Source: Patescibacteria group bacterium
GTDB taxonomy: Bacteria; Patescibacteriota; Minisyncoccia; CAIUEV01; JAHKAQ01
Direction of reading: 5' to 3'
Length of the DNA stretch: 10,663 nt
Assembly: GCA_018825765.1 (NCBI GenBank)
Contig: JAHKAQ010000068.1
Span: 1-10,663 of the forward strand
Made by a program: the position numbers and the translations under genes. The notes beneath the pieces are model-generated. The model saw nothing but the letters and a program-made list of their open reading frames with translations, was not told the origin of the DNA and did not search any database. The first letter of the stretch is position 1, and each line of letters opens with the position of its first letter. Below, one piece after another: positions 1-6,144 of the stretch.

Positions 1-1077
1 CAGCTCTTTTATCAGTCGTTTTTGCTTCCAGCTGGTTCTTTTAGGAACTTGAACAAAAATTTCAATAAGCTGGTCGCCATGGCCATAGCCTTCCAGCCTT
101 TTTACGCCCTGCTTTCTTAAACGAAAAATTTTGCCGGAGGCAGTGGCGGATGGAATTTTAATGGTTTGCTCACCGGAAAGGGTAGGGATTTGGATTTTAC
201 CGCCCAGCGCGGCCAGAGAAAAGGGAATTTCAGCCTGATACCAGACGTCGTCGCCTTTTCTTTTGAAATTCGGATCGGGTTTAACGTGAACCGTGACGTA
301 GAGATCACCGGGCTGGCCGCCTGATTCATGAGGTTCGCCGGCGCCGCTTACGCTTATGGTCTGTTGGTCATGGATGCCGGCTGGAACGGAAATTTCTATT
401 TTGACGTTTTCTTTTACGGTTCCCTGGCCGTGACAATGGGCGCATTTTTTGTTTGGGACTTGTCCCCGGCCGCGGCATTCATCACAAGCTGACGCCTGGA
501 CAAAAGAGCCGAAAAGCGTGCGTTTTTGGCTTTTTATTTGGCCGGTGCCGCCGCATTTATTGCATTTTTTAAGCCCGGATTTTGGTTCAGCGCCGGAACT
601 ATCACAGCGAGGACAAGCGACGCTTTTATAGAGCCTTATTTCTTTTTTCGCGCCCCGCGCCATTTCCTTAAAAGATATTTCTAAATCCACGCCAATGTCG
701 GCGCCGCTTCTTTGGGAAGCGCCTGTCTGACTAAAACCGGAAAAAAGATCGCTGAAAACATCGCTGAAATTACCGCGGCCAAAATTGAATTCAAAGCCGC
801 GGCCAGAGTCAGAATCGCCGAAGCCGGAAAAATCAAAACCGCCAGGACCCTGGCCGTTTGAAGCTCCCTCAAAGGCCTGGCCAAACTGGTCGAACTGGGC
901 GCGTTTTTTTTCGTCGGATAAAACCTGGTAAGCCTGGTTTATTTCTTTGAATTTTTCCGCGTCGCCGCCGGCTTTATCCGGATGATACTTATGAGCCAAA
1001 CTTCGATAGGCGCGCTTTATTTCGTCCTGGGAAGCGTCTTTTTTAACGCCTAAAACTTCGTAATAATCTCTAGCCAT
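1..1077 (-). CDS. dnaJ: Chaperone protein DnaJ (Hsp40), C-terminus cut by window edge
   Basis: Cytosolic co-chaperone that delivers unfolded clients to DnaK and stimulates its ATPase. I translated 359 codons from the ATG at 1075-1077 to the window edge with no stop. The J-domain (about residues 4-70) opens MARDYYEVLG and carries the DnaK-activating HPD triad at 32-34 (KYHPDK). A Gly/Phe-rich linker (about 70-115) follows. The zinc region has four CxxC repeats: CPRCDSSG, CNKCGGTG, CDECRGRG and CAHCHGQG. The first departs from CxxCxGxG (Ser for the first Gly) but all eight cysteines are present. The C-terminal substrate-binding domain contains the GDLYV stretch. Usual length is 370-380, so perhaps only 10-20 residues are missing. 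It is the last visible gene of the hrcA operon, 79 bases after dnaK. No Shine-Dalgarno is within reach of the start; the nearest GGA is about 23 bases upstream. Identification is secure. Confidence 0.96.
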   Translation of the reverse strand, partial: MARDYYEVLGVKKDASQDEIKRAYRSLAHKYHPDKAGGDAEKFKEINQAYQVLSDEKKRAQFDQFGQAFEGASNGQGPGGFDFSGFGDSDSGRGFEFNFGRGNFSDVFSDLFSGFSQTGASQRSGADIGVDLEISFKEMARGAKKEIRLYKSVACPRCDSSGAEPKSGLKKCNKCGGTGQIKSQKRTLFGSFVQASACDECRGRGQVPNKKCAHCHGQGTVKENVKIEISVPAGIHDQQTISVSGAGEPHESGGQPGDLYVTVHVKPDPNFKRKGDDVWYQAEIPFSLAALGGKIQIPTLSGEQTIKIPSATASGKIFRLRKQGVKRLEGYGHGDQLIEIFVQVPKRTSWKQKRLIKEL

Positions 1078-1156
1078 GGGATGATTTTTTAAAAAATTCC
1101 TTTTAGCCGGGCTGATTTACGGCCGGTTCAGAGCCTAATAAAATGGTGCATGAGCT

Positions 1157-3124
1157 TTATTTTTTTTCTTTTTTATCCTTAGGGTTTTTGGTGTTTTTTT
1201 TGTCGTCTTCCACCTTGGCGTCTTCTGTTTTTCTATCCTGGGCGCTTTGGGTCTGCCCTGCGGTCTTCCCAGTGTCATTTTGATTTCCATCCTCGCCCTT
1301 TTTCGCGCCCTGAGCGTTTTGGTATAACTCCTGGCCGATTTTTCCGGCTTCCCGGGTAAGTTCGTCCGTGGCTTTTTTTATTTTTTCTATGTCATCCGTG
1401 TCTTTGACTTTTTTTAAGGCCTGAATTTTATCTTCCACGGGTTTTTTCTTATCAGCGCTTATTTTTTTGCCGGCGTCTTTAAGCGCTTTTTGGGTGGTGA
1501 AGATAAGGCTTTCAGCCATATTTCGCGCTTCAATCAGTTCTTTCTTTTTCTTGTCTTCAGCGGCGTGGGTTTGAGCGTCTTTTTTCATTTTCTCGATTTC
1601 TTCCGGAGTAAGTCCGCTGGAGGCTTCTATTCTTATTGACTGCTCTTTGCCCGTGGCTTTATCCGCGGCCTTTACGTTTAGAATACCGTTGGCGTCTATA
1701 TCAAAGGTTACTTCAATCTGCGGGATGCCGCGCGGAGAAGGAGGAATACCGTCCAGATGGAAGCGGCCCAGGGTTTTATTATCCGCGGACATGGAGCGCT
1801 CACCTTGAAGCACGTGAATTTCTACCGAGGGCTGATTGTCGGCGGCGGTTGAAAAAACCTGATTTTTGGAAGCGGGAATGGTGGTGTTTCTTTCAATAAG
1901 CGGGGTCATGACTCCACCTAAAGTTTCAATACCTAATGTAAGCGGAGTGACATCCAAAAGAAGAACGTCTTTGACGTCGCCCCTTAAAACTCCTCCCTGA
2001 ATAGCGGCGCCAACAGCCACTACTTCATCCGGATTAACGCTAATATTAGGTTTTTTCTTAAAAAAATCTTCAACTTTTTTCTGAACCAGCGGCATGCGGG
2101 TTTGGCCGCCGACCAGGATAACTTCATCGATATCAGCGGGCTTTAATTTAGCGTCGTCCAATGATTTTTGACAAGGCTGTAAAGTTTTTTCGATAAGTTC
2201 GCCTACTAATTCCTCCAGCTTGGCTCTGGTCATGGTGAGCACCAGATGCTTTGGGCCCTGGTCGCTGGTGGTAATGAAGGGTTGATTGATTTCGGTTTCC
2301 TGAGCGCTGGAAAGTTCAATTTTTGCTTTTTCAGCCGCTTCTTTAATGCGCTGAAGAGCCATCTGATCCTTGGAAAGGTCAATGGCTTCTGACTTTTTAA
2401 ATTCAGCCACGATCCAGTCCATGACTAATTGATCGAAATCATCGCCGCCTAAATGAGTGTCACCGTTAGTGGCTTTAACTTCAATTGATTTTTCTTTGCC
2501 GGCCGCGACTTCCAGAATGGAAATATCGAACGTGCCGCCGCCGAGATCATAGACCGCGATTTTCTGATCTTTATTTTTATCAAAACCATAAGCTAGGGCC
2601 GCGGCCGTGGGTTCGTTGATGATTCTTTCCACTTCCAGTCCGGCGATTTTTCCGGCATCTTTGGTGGCTTTTCTCTGAGAGTCGTCAAAATAGGCCGGGA
2701 CGGTGATAACGGCTTTGACTATTTCCTCGCCCAGTTTTTCTTCGGCGTCAGCTTTTAATTTCTGGAGCACCATGGCGGAAATTTCAGCCGGACGCTTCCA
2801 GTCGTCTCCGATTTTTATTTCAACCGACCCTTCTTTACTTTCTCTTATTTCGTAGGGAAGTAATTTTTTGTCTTTTTGAACTTCTGAATCGTTGAAATTC
2901 CGACCGATTAAGCGTTTGGCGGAAAAAATCGTGTTAGCCGGATTTGTTACGGCTTGACGCTTGGCCAACAGACCGATTAAGCGTTCATTGGATTTGTTAA
3001 TGGCGACAATAGAGGGCGTGGTGCGATTGCCCTCTTTGTTTTCAATGACCGCGGGCTTTTCGCCTTGCATTACGGCCATGCAGGAATTGGTGGTGCCAAG
3101 ATCGATACCTAGTATTTTACTCAT
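1157..3124 (-). CDS. dnaK: Chaperone protein DnaK (Hsp70)
   Basis: ATP-dependent chaperone that binds exposed hydrophobic segments; DnaJ loads it and GrpE resets it. The 655 residues are slightly longer than the usual 610-640. The nucleotide-binding domain (about 1-383) shows the phosphate-1 loop GIDLGTTNS (6-14), the NEPTAAALAYG stretch (170-180), the phosphate-2 loop YDLGGGTFD (192-200) and the adenosine motif VILVGGQTRMP (335-345). The interdomain linker DVLLLDVTPL is at 385-394, followed by the beta-sandwich substrate domain to about 500 and the helical lid. The last 50 residues (about 605-655) are low-complexity, rich in Lys, Asp, Gln and Thr, and end in KDKKEKK. The acidic EVVD-like ending common in bacterial DnaK is absent. 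The gene lies 20 bases after the grpE fusion and upstream of dnaJ, so it should be under CIRCE/HrcA control. The start is preceded only by A/T-rich sequence. Confidence 0.98.
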   Translation of the reverse strand: MSKILGIDLGTTNSCMAVMQGEKPAVIENKEGNRTTPSIVAINKSNERLIGLLAKRQAVTNPANTIFSAKRLIGRNFNDSEVQKDKKLLPYEIRESKEGSVEIKIGDDWKRPAEISAMVLQKLKADAEEKLGEEIVKAVITVPAYFDDSQRKATKDAGKIAGLEVERIINEPTAAALAYGFDKNKDQKIAVYDLGGGTFDISILEVAAGKEKSIEVKATNGDTHLGGDDFDQLVMDWIVAEFKKSEAIDLSKDQMALQRIKEAAEKAKIELSSAQETEINQPFITTSDQGPKHLVLTMTRAKLEELVGELIEKTLQPCQKSLDDAKLKPADIDEVILVGGQTRMPLVQKKVEDFFKKKPNISVNPDEVVAVGAAIQGGVLRGDVKDVLLLDVTPLTLGIETLGGVMTPLIERNTTIPASKNQVFSTAADNQPSVEIHVLQGERSMSADNKTLGRFHLDGIPPSPRGIPQIEVTFDIDANGILNVKAADKATGKEQSIRIEASSGLTPEEIEKMKKDAQTHAAEDKKKKELIEARNMAESLIFTTQKALKDAGKKISADKKKPVEDKIQALKKVKDTDDIEKIKKATDELTREAGKIGQELYQNAQGAKKGEDGNQNDTGKTAGQTQSAQDRKTEDAKVEDDKKNTKNPKDKKEKK

Positions 3125-3144
3125 GTTTTTAATTTAAAAAATAA

Positions 3145-4047
3145 TTATTTAGCGATCTTTACTTTAGCGGCTCTAAGGATTCTATCACCCCTGCGGTAGC
3201 CTTTTTGAACCACTTCGATAATCTGTCCGGAGCGGATTTTGGGGGAATGGGTGCGATTTTTTTTCGGGATTTTCACCTGCTGGATGCATTCATGAAACTC
3301 GGGGTTAAATTTTTTTCCCAAAGCCGGGATTTCCGTAATGCCCTGCTTTTCCAGAATATCTTCGAACTGCTTTTTGATATACAGGATGCCCGTGACCCAG
3401 CTTTTTTGTTTTTGACTCGCCGGAATATGGCTCTGGGCTAAATTGAAGTTATCCAGCACGGGGAGAATTTCTAAAATCACGGCAAAGGCGGAATTTTCAG
3501 AAGCTTGAGTCAGCAGTGATTCAGTTTTTTTCTGGTAGTTTGTAAAGTCGGCTTTACAACGAAGCCAGCCCTGCAAGTAGTCTTGTTTTTTTAAGTTTTG
3601 TAAATATTTTTTAACGGCTTTTTTGGAATAAGGCAGGAGATCCATATTTAGGGCTTTTTGAGGCGAAACCCATTTAAAGCGGTCGTATTCAGGGTTGAGT
3701 TTTACCTGATTGGAGTTCGCGCGGCAAAGGCAGTCGATGAAAATAAAATGAAAATTGTCTTTGGTTTTTAATTCAGGCGGGTTGGTAACGGCAAAGGCGG
3801 AATTTATTTTTTCCACTTTAATATTCAAGCTGGTTTTTTCTTTTATTTCCCGTTTGATTGTTTTTTTGATGTTCTGGCCGAAACGCATTTTACCGCCGGG
3901 AATAATCCATTTTTTACTCCATTCAGGGCTGCGGCATAAAAGAATTTTTTTTTCGTAAAAAATGACAGCGGCCACAGCTATTATTATTTTTCCGGCCGGC
4001 GGCCGGGATTGAAGCATGTTTTTAAAACGATTAAGCTTGTTTGTCAT
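3145..4047 (-). CDS. grpE: NUDIX-domain / GrpE fusion protein (nucleotide exchange factor for DnaK)
   Basis: One uninterrupted 300-residue frame joins two domains. Residues about 20-135 are NUDIX-like: strand IIIAVAAVIF, then KWIIPGGK, then a box at 52-74 reading G-x5-Q-x7-REIKEKTSL. Compared with GX5EX7REUXEEXGU, E58 is Gln, E71 is Lys and G73 is Ser, while R66, E67 and E70 remain. Hydrolysis is therefore doubtful. Residues about 155-300 are GrpE: WLRCKADFTNYQKK (161-174), ILPVLDNF (194-201), QFEDILEKQGITEI (227-240), FNPEFHE (247-253) and GYRRGDRILRAAKVKI (283-298). This part should release ADP from DnaK. The long N-terminal coiled coil of ordinary GrpE is missing; NUDIX occupies its place. 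A separate GrpE start at M135 (3643-3645) is possible but has no ribosome-binding sequence. The gene sits between hrcA (10 bases) and dnaK (20 bases). GrpE is certain; the role of the NUDIX part is unknown. Confidence 0.93.
   Translation of the reverse strand: MTNKLNRFKNMLQSRPPAGKIIIAVAAVIFYEKKILLCRSPEWSKKWIIPGGKMRFGQNIKKTIKREIKEKTSLNIKVEKINSAFAVTNPPELKTKDNFHFIFIDCLCRANSNQVKLNPEYDRFKWVSPQKALNMDLLPYSKKAVKKYLQNLKKQDYLQGWLRCKADFTNYQKKTESLLTQASENSAFAVILEILPVLDNFNLAQSHIPASQKQKSWVTGILYIKKQFEDILEKQGITEIPALGKKFNPEFHECIQQVKIPKKNRTHSPKIRSGQIIEVVQKGYRRGDRILRAAKVKIAK
3479..3496. repeat. 18-bp direct repeat, copy in the GrpE half of the fusion gene
   Basis: The 18 bases ACGGCAAAGGCGGAATTT match 3788-3805 exactly. 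The copies are 309 bp apart (103 codons), so both are read in the same frame and encode NSAFAV at residues 185-190 here and 82-87 in the NUDIX half. The match ends at both borders. Confidence 0.9.
3788..3805. repeat. 18-bp direct repeat, copy in the NUDIX half of the fusion gene
   Basis: Partner of 3479-3496: identical 18 bases, same orientation and same reading frame, encoding NSAFAV at residues 82-87 just after the NUDIX box. Confidence 0.9.
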
Positions 4048-4057
4048 AATACTTACT

Positions 4058-4774
4058 TTAATCTTCCAAAAGATTGGTTACGTATTTTATTAAGGAAATG
4101 TTTTTGTCATAGTGCATGCGCTTGGGGCCCATGATGGCGATAATACCAGTTTGACCGCGGGGAAGCTGATAGCGGGAAATAATCACTGAACAGTCTTTGC
4201 TTTTAGACAAAGGGTTTTCCCGGCCGATGAAAGTGGAAACTTTTCCAGGTTCCAGTTTTTTCAATAGTTTTTCAATACTTTGATCCAGGTAATCCAGAAC
4301 TTCCACGGTGCGGCAGATTTCGTCAATGTCAGAAAAATCAGGCTGGCTCAAAAATTCTTGAATGCCGGACTGGAAATATTCTTCTTCTTCAACCAGGCCG
4401 GAAATAGCCAGATTGTGGCTTAGGGCGGCCAATAATTTGGCTGTGGTTCTGGCTAATCTTTGATTTTTGATTTTCTGCTTTAAAAGTTCCTGCTGGAGCA
4501 AGACCTGTTCTTTTTGGGTCAGGCTGTGATTTTTCATCAGGGAATTAACAAAGTAACGGTATCCTTTATCAGTCGGGACACGGCCGGCGGAAACATGCGG
4601 CTGATAAAGAAAATTATGCCTTTCAAGAAAAGCCATTTCAGCGCGCATGGTGGCGGGTGAGATATCAAAAAGATAACGTTTAAGAATATTCAGCGATCCT
4701 ACGGGAATGGCGGTGCGGGTGTATTCTTTTATGATGCAGGTTAGAATTTTTTCCTGCCTGGACGTTAAGTTCAT
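4058..4774 (-). CDS. hrcA: Heat-inducible transcription repressor HrcA, compact form
   Basis: DNA-binding repressor of class I heat-shock genes; it binds CIRCE and is kept active by chaperonin in well-studied bacteria. The winged-helix domain (about 1-80) has LTSRQEKIL (3-11), IPVGS (23-27), ISPATMRAEM (38-47) and the wing motif PHVSAGRVPTDKGYRYFV (59-76). The C-terminal core shows FIGRENPL (182-189), CSVIISRY (195-202) and the signature GPKRMHYD (216-223). At 238 residues it is about 100 shorter than the usual ~340. The gap falls between LLAALSHNLAISG and EYFQSGIQEFL, where typical HrcA carries part of the GAF-like fold and the inserted dimerising domain. I start at the ATG at 4772-4774 because this gives the canonical N-terminus. 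The frame stays open to an ATG at 4948, but that extension would be translated through the promoter and CIRCE. First gene of the hrcA-grpE-dnaK-dnaJ operon. Confidence 0.95.
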   Translation of the reverse strand: MNLTSRQEKILTCIIKEYTRTAIPVGSLNILKRYLFDISPATMRAEMAFLERHNFLYQPHVSAGRVPTDKGYRYFVNSLMKNHSLTQKEQVLLQQELLKQKIKNQRLARTTAKLLAALSHNLAISGLVEEEEYFQSGIQEFLSQPDFSDIDEICRTVEVLDYLDQSIEKLLKKLEPGKVSTFIGRENPLSKSKDCSVIISRYQLPRGQTGIIAIMGPKRMHYDKNISLIKYVTNLLED

Positions 4775-4834
4775 GATGTCTCTTATCGTAATAATTTTAA
4801 AGTTGGGTGATCGACTCTTCGGACGACTAGAATA

Positions 4835-4863
4835 AATATAACTCACAAATTGGCACTCGTCAA
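4835..4863 (-). promoter_or_regulatory. Promoter of the hrcA heat-shock operon
   Basis: On the minus strand a -35 box TTGACG (4858-4863) is followed by exactly 17 bases and a -10 box TATATT (4835-4840). Transcription would begin near 4828, giving a leader of about 54 bases before the hrcA ATG. The -35 box and most of the spacer lie inside or beside the CIRCE operator, so bound HrcA would block RNA polymerase. The boxes are seen directly; activity is inferred. Confidence 0.82.
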
Positions 4864-4876
4864 ATGAGAGTGCTAA
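4850..4876 (-). promoter_or_regulatory. CIRCE operator (HrcA binding site)
   Basis: The plus strand reads TTGGCACTC (4850-4858), nine bases, then GAGTGCTAA (4868-4876). This is the CIRCE inverted repeat TTAGCACTC-N9-GAGTGCTAA with one mismatch, A to G at the third base of the left arm. It sits 76 bases upstream of hrcA, overlaps the -35 box of the operon promoter and includes the TAG stop codon of yidD (4873-4875). Confidence 0.97.
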
Positions 4877-5142
4877 TTGGGTCTGGGGCGCTTTAGGGTG
4901 AACTTTCCAGGGACTGGATCGTCTCCTCCTGGAGAAAACGGGTGGCAATGGATCATTCTTTTTGAAGCGAGAAACAGCCCTTTTATGACCCCGAATTTCT
5001 CAATGGCCTGGTAACTATATTCACTGCAAGTGGGATGAAAACGACAACGGCCAAAAGGAAAAAATTTTTTCAAGGGGCCGTGATCCAGAGAAAGAGTTTT
5101 TTGATATAAACGGATAAAATAAAGAAAGGGTTTTTTAAACAT
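4873..5142 (-). CDS. yidD: Membrane protein insertion efficiency factor YidD
   Basis: Small membrane-associated protein of the DUF37/YidD family, thought to assist YidC-dependent insertion of inner-membrane proteins. The 89 residues match the family length. Visible signatures are an amphipathic N-terminus (FLYFIRLYQKTLS, 6-18), the core GRCRFHPTCSEYSYQAIEKFG (start 31) and the ending CHPFSPGGDDPVP (66-78). In many bacteria yidD sits in the rpmH-rnpA-yidD-yidC cluster; here it stands directly upstream of the hrcA operon, away from those partners. Its TAG stop is inside the CIRCE element. Read-through from yidD would enter the heat-shock operon, and HrcA bound at the stop codon could hinder that. 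No Shine-Dalgarno precedes the ATG at 5140-5142; it has its own promoter in the gap shared with corA. A longer start is unlikely because the N-terminus already matches the family. Confidence 0.95.
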   Translation of the reverse strand: MFKKPFLYFIRLYQKTLSLDHGPLKKFFPFGRCRFHPTCSEYSYQAIEKFGVIKGLFLASKRMIHCHPFSPGGDDPVPGKFTLKRPRPN

Positions 5143-5186
5143 GGATAAGGTAGCTTTTAGCTTTTTTTTTGTGTATATTTATTTTA

Positions 5187-5216
5187 TTGGCTAAGATGGG
5201 GCATTAAAATTATACT
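5187..5216 (+). promoter_or_regulatory. Probable promoter of corA-cysS
   Basis: TTGGCT (5187-5192), an 18-base spacer and TATACT (5211-5216) resemble a sigma-70 promoter. The start would fall near 5223, giving a leader of only about 14 bases, which fits the lack of a Shine-Dalgarno before corA. The -10 overlaps that of the opposite promoter. The -35 is a moderate match. Confidence 0.55.
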
Positions 5217-5236
5217 TCACCAGTTAAATAAAACAA
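5209..5236 (-). promoter_or_regulatory. Probable promoter of yidD
   Basis: On the minus strand TTGTTT (5231-5236), a 16-base spacer and a perfect TATAAT (5209-5214) lie about 65 bases before the yidD ATG. The -10 box shares four base pairs with the corA -10 on the other strand, so the two promoters probably compete or fire as one bidirectional unit. Confidence 0.6.
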
Positions 5237-6133
5237 ATGAAATCAATAAAAACCGATAATTACGCCTGGCTTTACTTTGAAAATCCGGACAAAGACGACT
5301 TAGAGGCATTGCAAAAGATTTTTCAACTGCATCCGGTGGTTTTGGGAGAATTTAATTCCCCTACTTACCGGCCGAAAGTGGCTAGATATAATAATTACAT
5401 TTTTATGGTGCTTCATTTCCCGGTATTTAACGAGGAGGAGAAAGTGACGGAAATGGGAGAAGTGGATATTATTATAAATAATGAGTATTTGGTAACCAGC
5501 TGTAATAAGCATAATAATGTTTTGTATCAATATTTTCAGGAAAAAAATAAAAGCCAGGGATCGCCGGCAGGGAGAATGCCTAAAAATCCATATTTACTGC
5601 TCTTTAAAATAATCGATAAACTAACTAACGCCTGTTTTCCCATGCTGGATCATATATCAGATCATCTGGACGAAATTGAGGCGGGAATTTTTAACGGCAG
5701 CGGGCAAAGTCTGGTGAAGGAAATCTCAGTGATAAAAAGAGATATTCTTAATTTTAGAAGAGTTATCCAGCCTCAGCGTTCGATCATCAACTCTCTTGGC
5801 CAAAGCAGGGTGTTCGTGGACAGGGATGATTATGAAATTCAAATAAATGACATAATCGGCACGCATATCCGGGTGTGGAACGTCCTGGAAAATCATAAAG
5901 AGACTATCGACTCACTGGAAGCTACCAATGATTCGCTCTTTTCATACAAACTGAACCAAACAATAAAGATGCTGACTATTTTTTCCGTGGTCATGCTGCC
6001 GGCTTCTCTTATCGCTGGTCTTTTTGGAATGAACGTGACTATTCCAATGAAAGATTTTTGGTCGATTACAGCTTTGGTAGGCAGTTTAATGCTTGCATTT
6101 CTTTCAATTATGAAAATAAAAAAATGGTTTTGA
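5237..6133 (+). CDS. corA: CorA family divalent metal (Mg2+/Co2+) transporter
   Basis: Pentameric inner-membrane channel that imports Mg2+ and often Co2+ or Ni2+ down the membrane potential. The 298 residues fit the family (300-350). Residues about 1-235 form the cytosolic funnel: an alpha/beta domain, then long helices (about 120-240) leading to the pore. TM1 is about 243-263 (LTIFSVVMLPASLIAGLFG) and ends in the GMN selectivity signature at 264-266. The short loop NVTIPMKDFW replaces the acidic MPEL loop of many CorA proteins; a short TM2 (about 275-293) and a basic tail IKKWF follow. The less acidic loop may affect ion attraction at the pore mouth (inference). It begins a two-gene unit with cysS, 11 bases downstream, and diverges from yidD. 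Stop is TGA, showing that TGA is not reassigned here. No Shine-Dalgarno precedes the ATG. Confidence 0.95.
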   Translation: MKSIKTDNYAWLYFENPDKDDLEALQKIFQLHPVVLGEFNSPTYRPKVARYNNYIFMVLHFPVFNEEEKVTEMGEVDIIINNEYLVTSCNKHNNVLYQYFQEKNKSQGSPAGRMPKNPYLLLFKIIDKLTNACFPMLDHISDHLDEIEAGIFNGSGQSLVKEISVIKRDILNFRRVIQPQRSIINSLGQSRVFVDRDDYEIQINDIIGTHIRVWNVLENHKETIDSLEATNDSLFSYKLNQTIKMLTIFSVVMLPASLIAGLFGMNVTIPMKDFWSITALVGSLMLAFLSIMKIKKWF

Positions 6134-6144
6134 TATTTTAGAAA

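Noticed and set aside
449..884. Short frames opposite and within dnaJ
   Set aside because: They lie wholly over the conserved zinc-finger and Gly/Phe coding region of dnaJ in other frames.
1078..1156. Possible hairpin or regulatory element between dnaK and dnaJ, including the palindrome ATTTTTTAAAAAAT at 1084-1097 and a bulged GGCTCTGA/TCAGCC stem
   Set aside because: The stem is interrupted and not followed by a T-run in the direction of transcription. The A/T palindrome is low-complexity.
3145..4047. The NUDIX-GrpE join as a frameshift or two overlapping genes
   Set aside because: The frame is continuous with no stop, both domains are read in the same frame, and no good internal ribosome-binding site precedes M135. 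A sequencing join cannot be excluded without relatives.
4775..4948. N-terminal extension of the hrcA frame by 58 residues to an ATG at 4948
   Set aside because: The extension would be translated across the yidD end, the CIRCE and the promoter. Its composition is unlike HrcA, and the family N-terminus begins at the ATG at 4772-4774.
5143..5175. AGCT-TTT-AGCT followed by a T-run as a terminator on the plus strand
   Set aside because: The stem is only four base pairs and no plus-strand gene ends there. It lies in the yidD leader.
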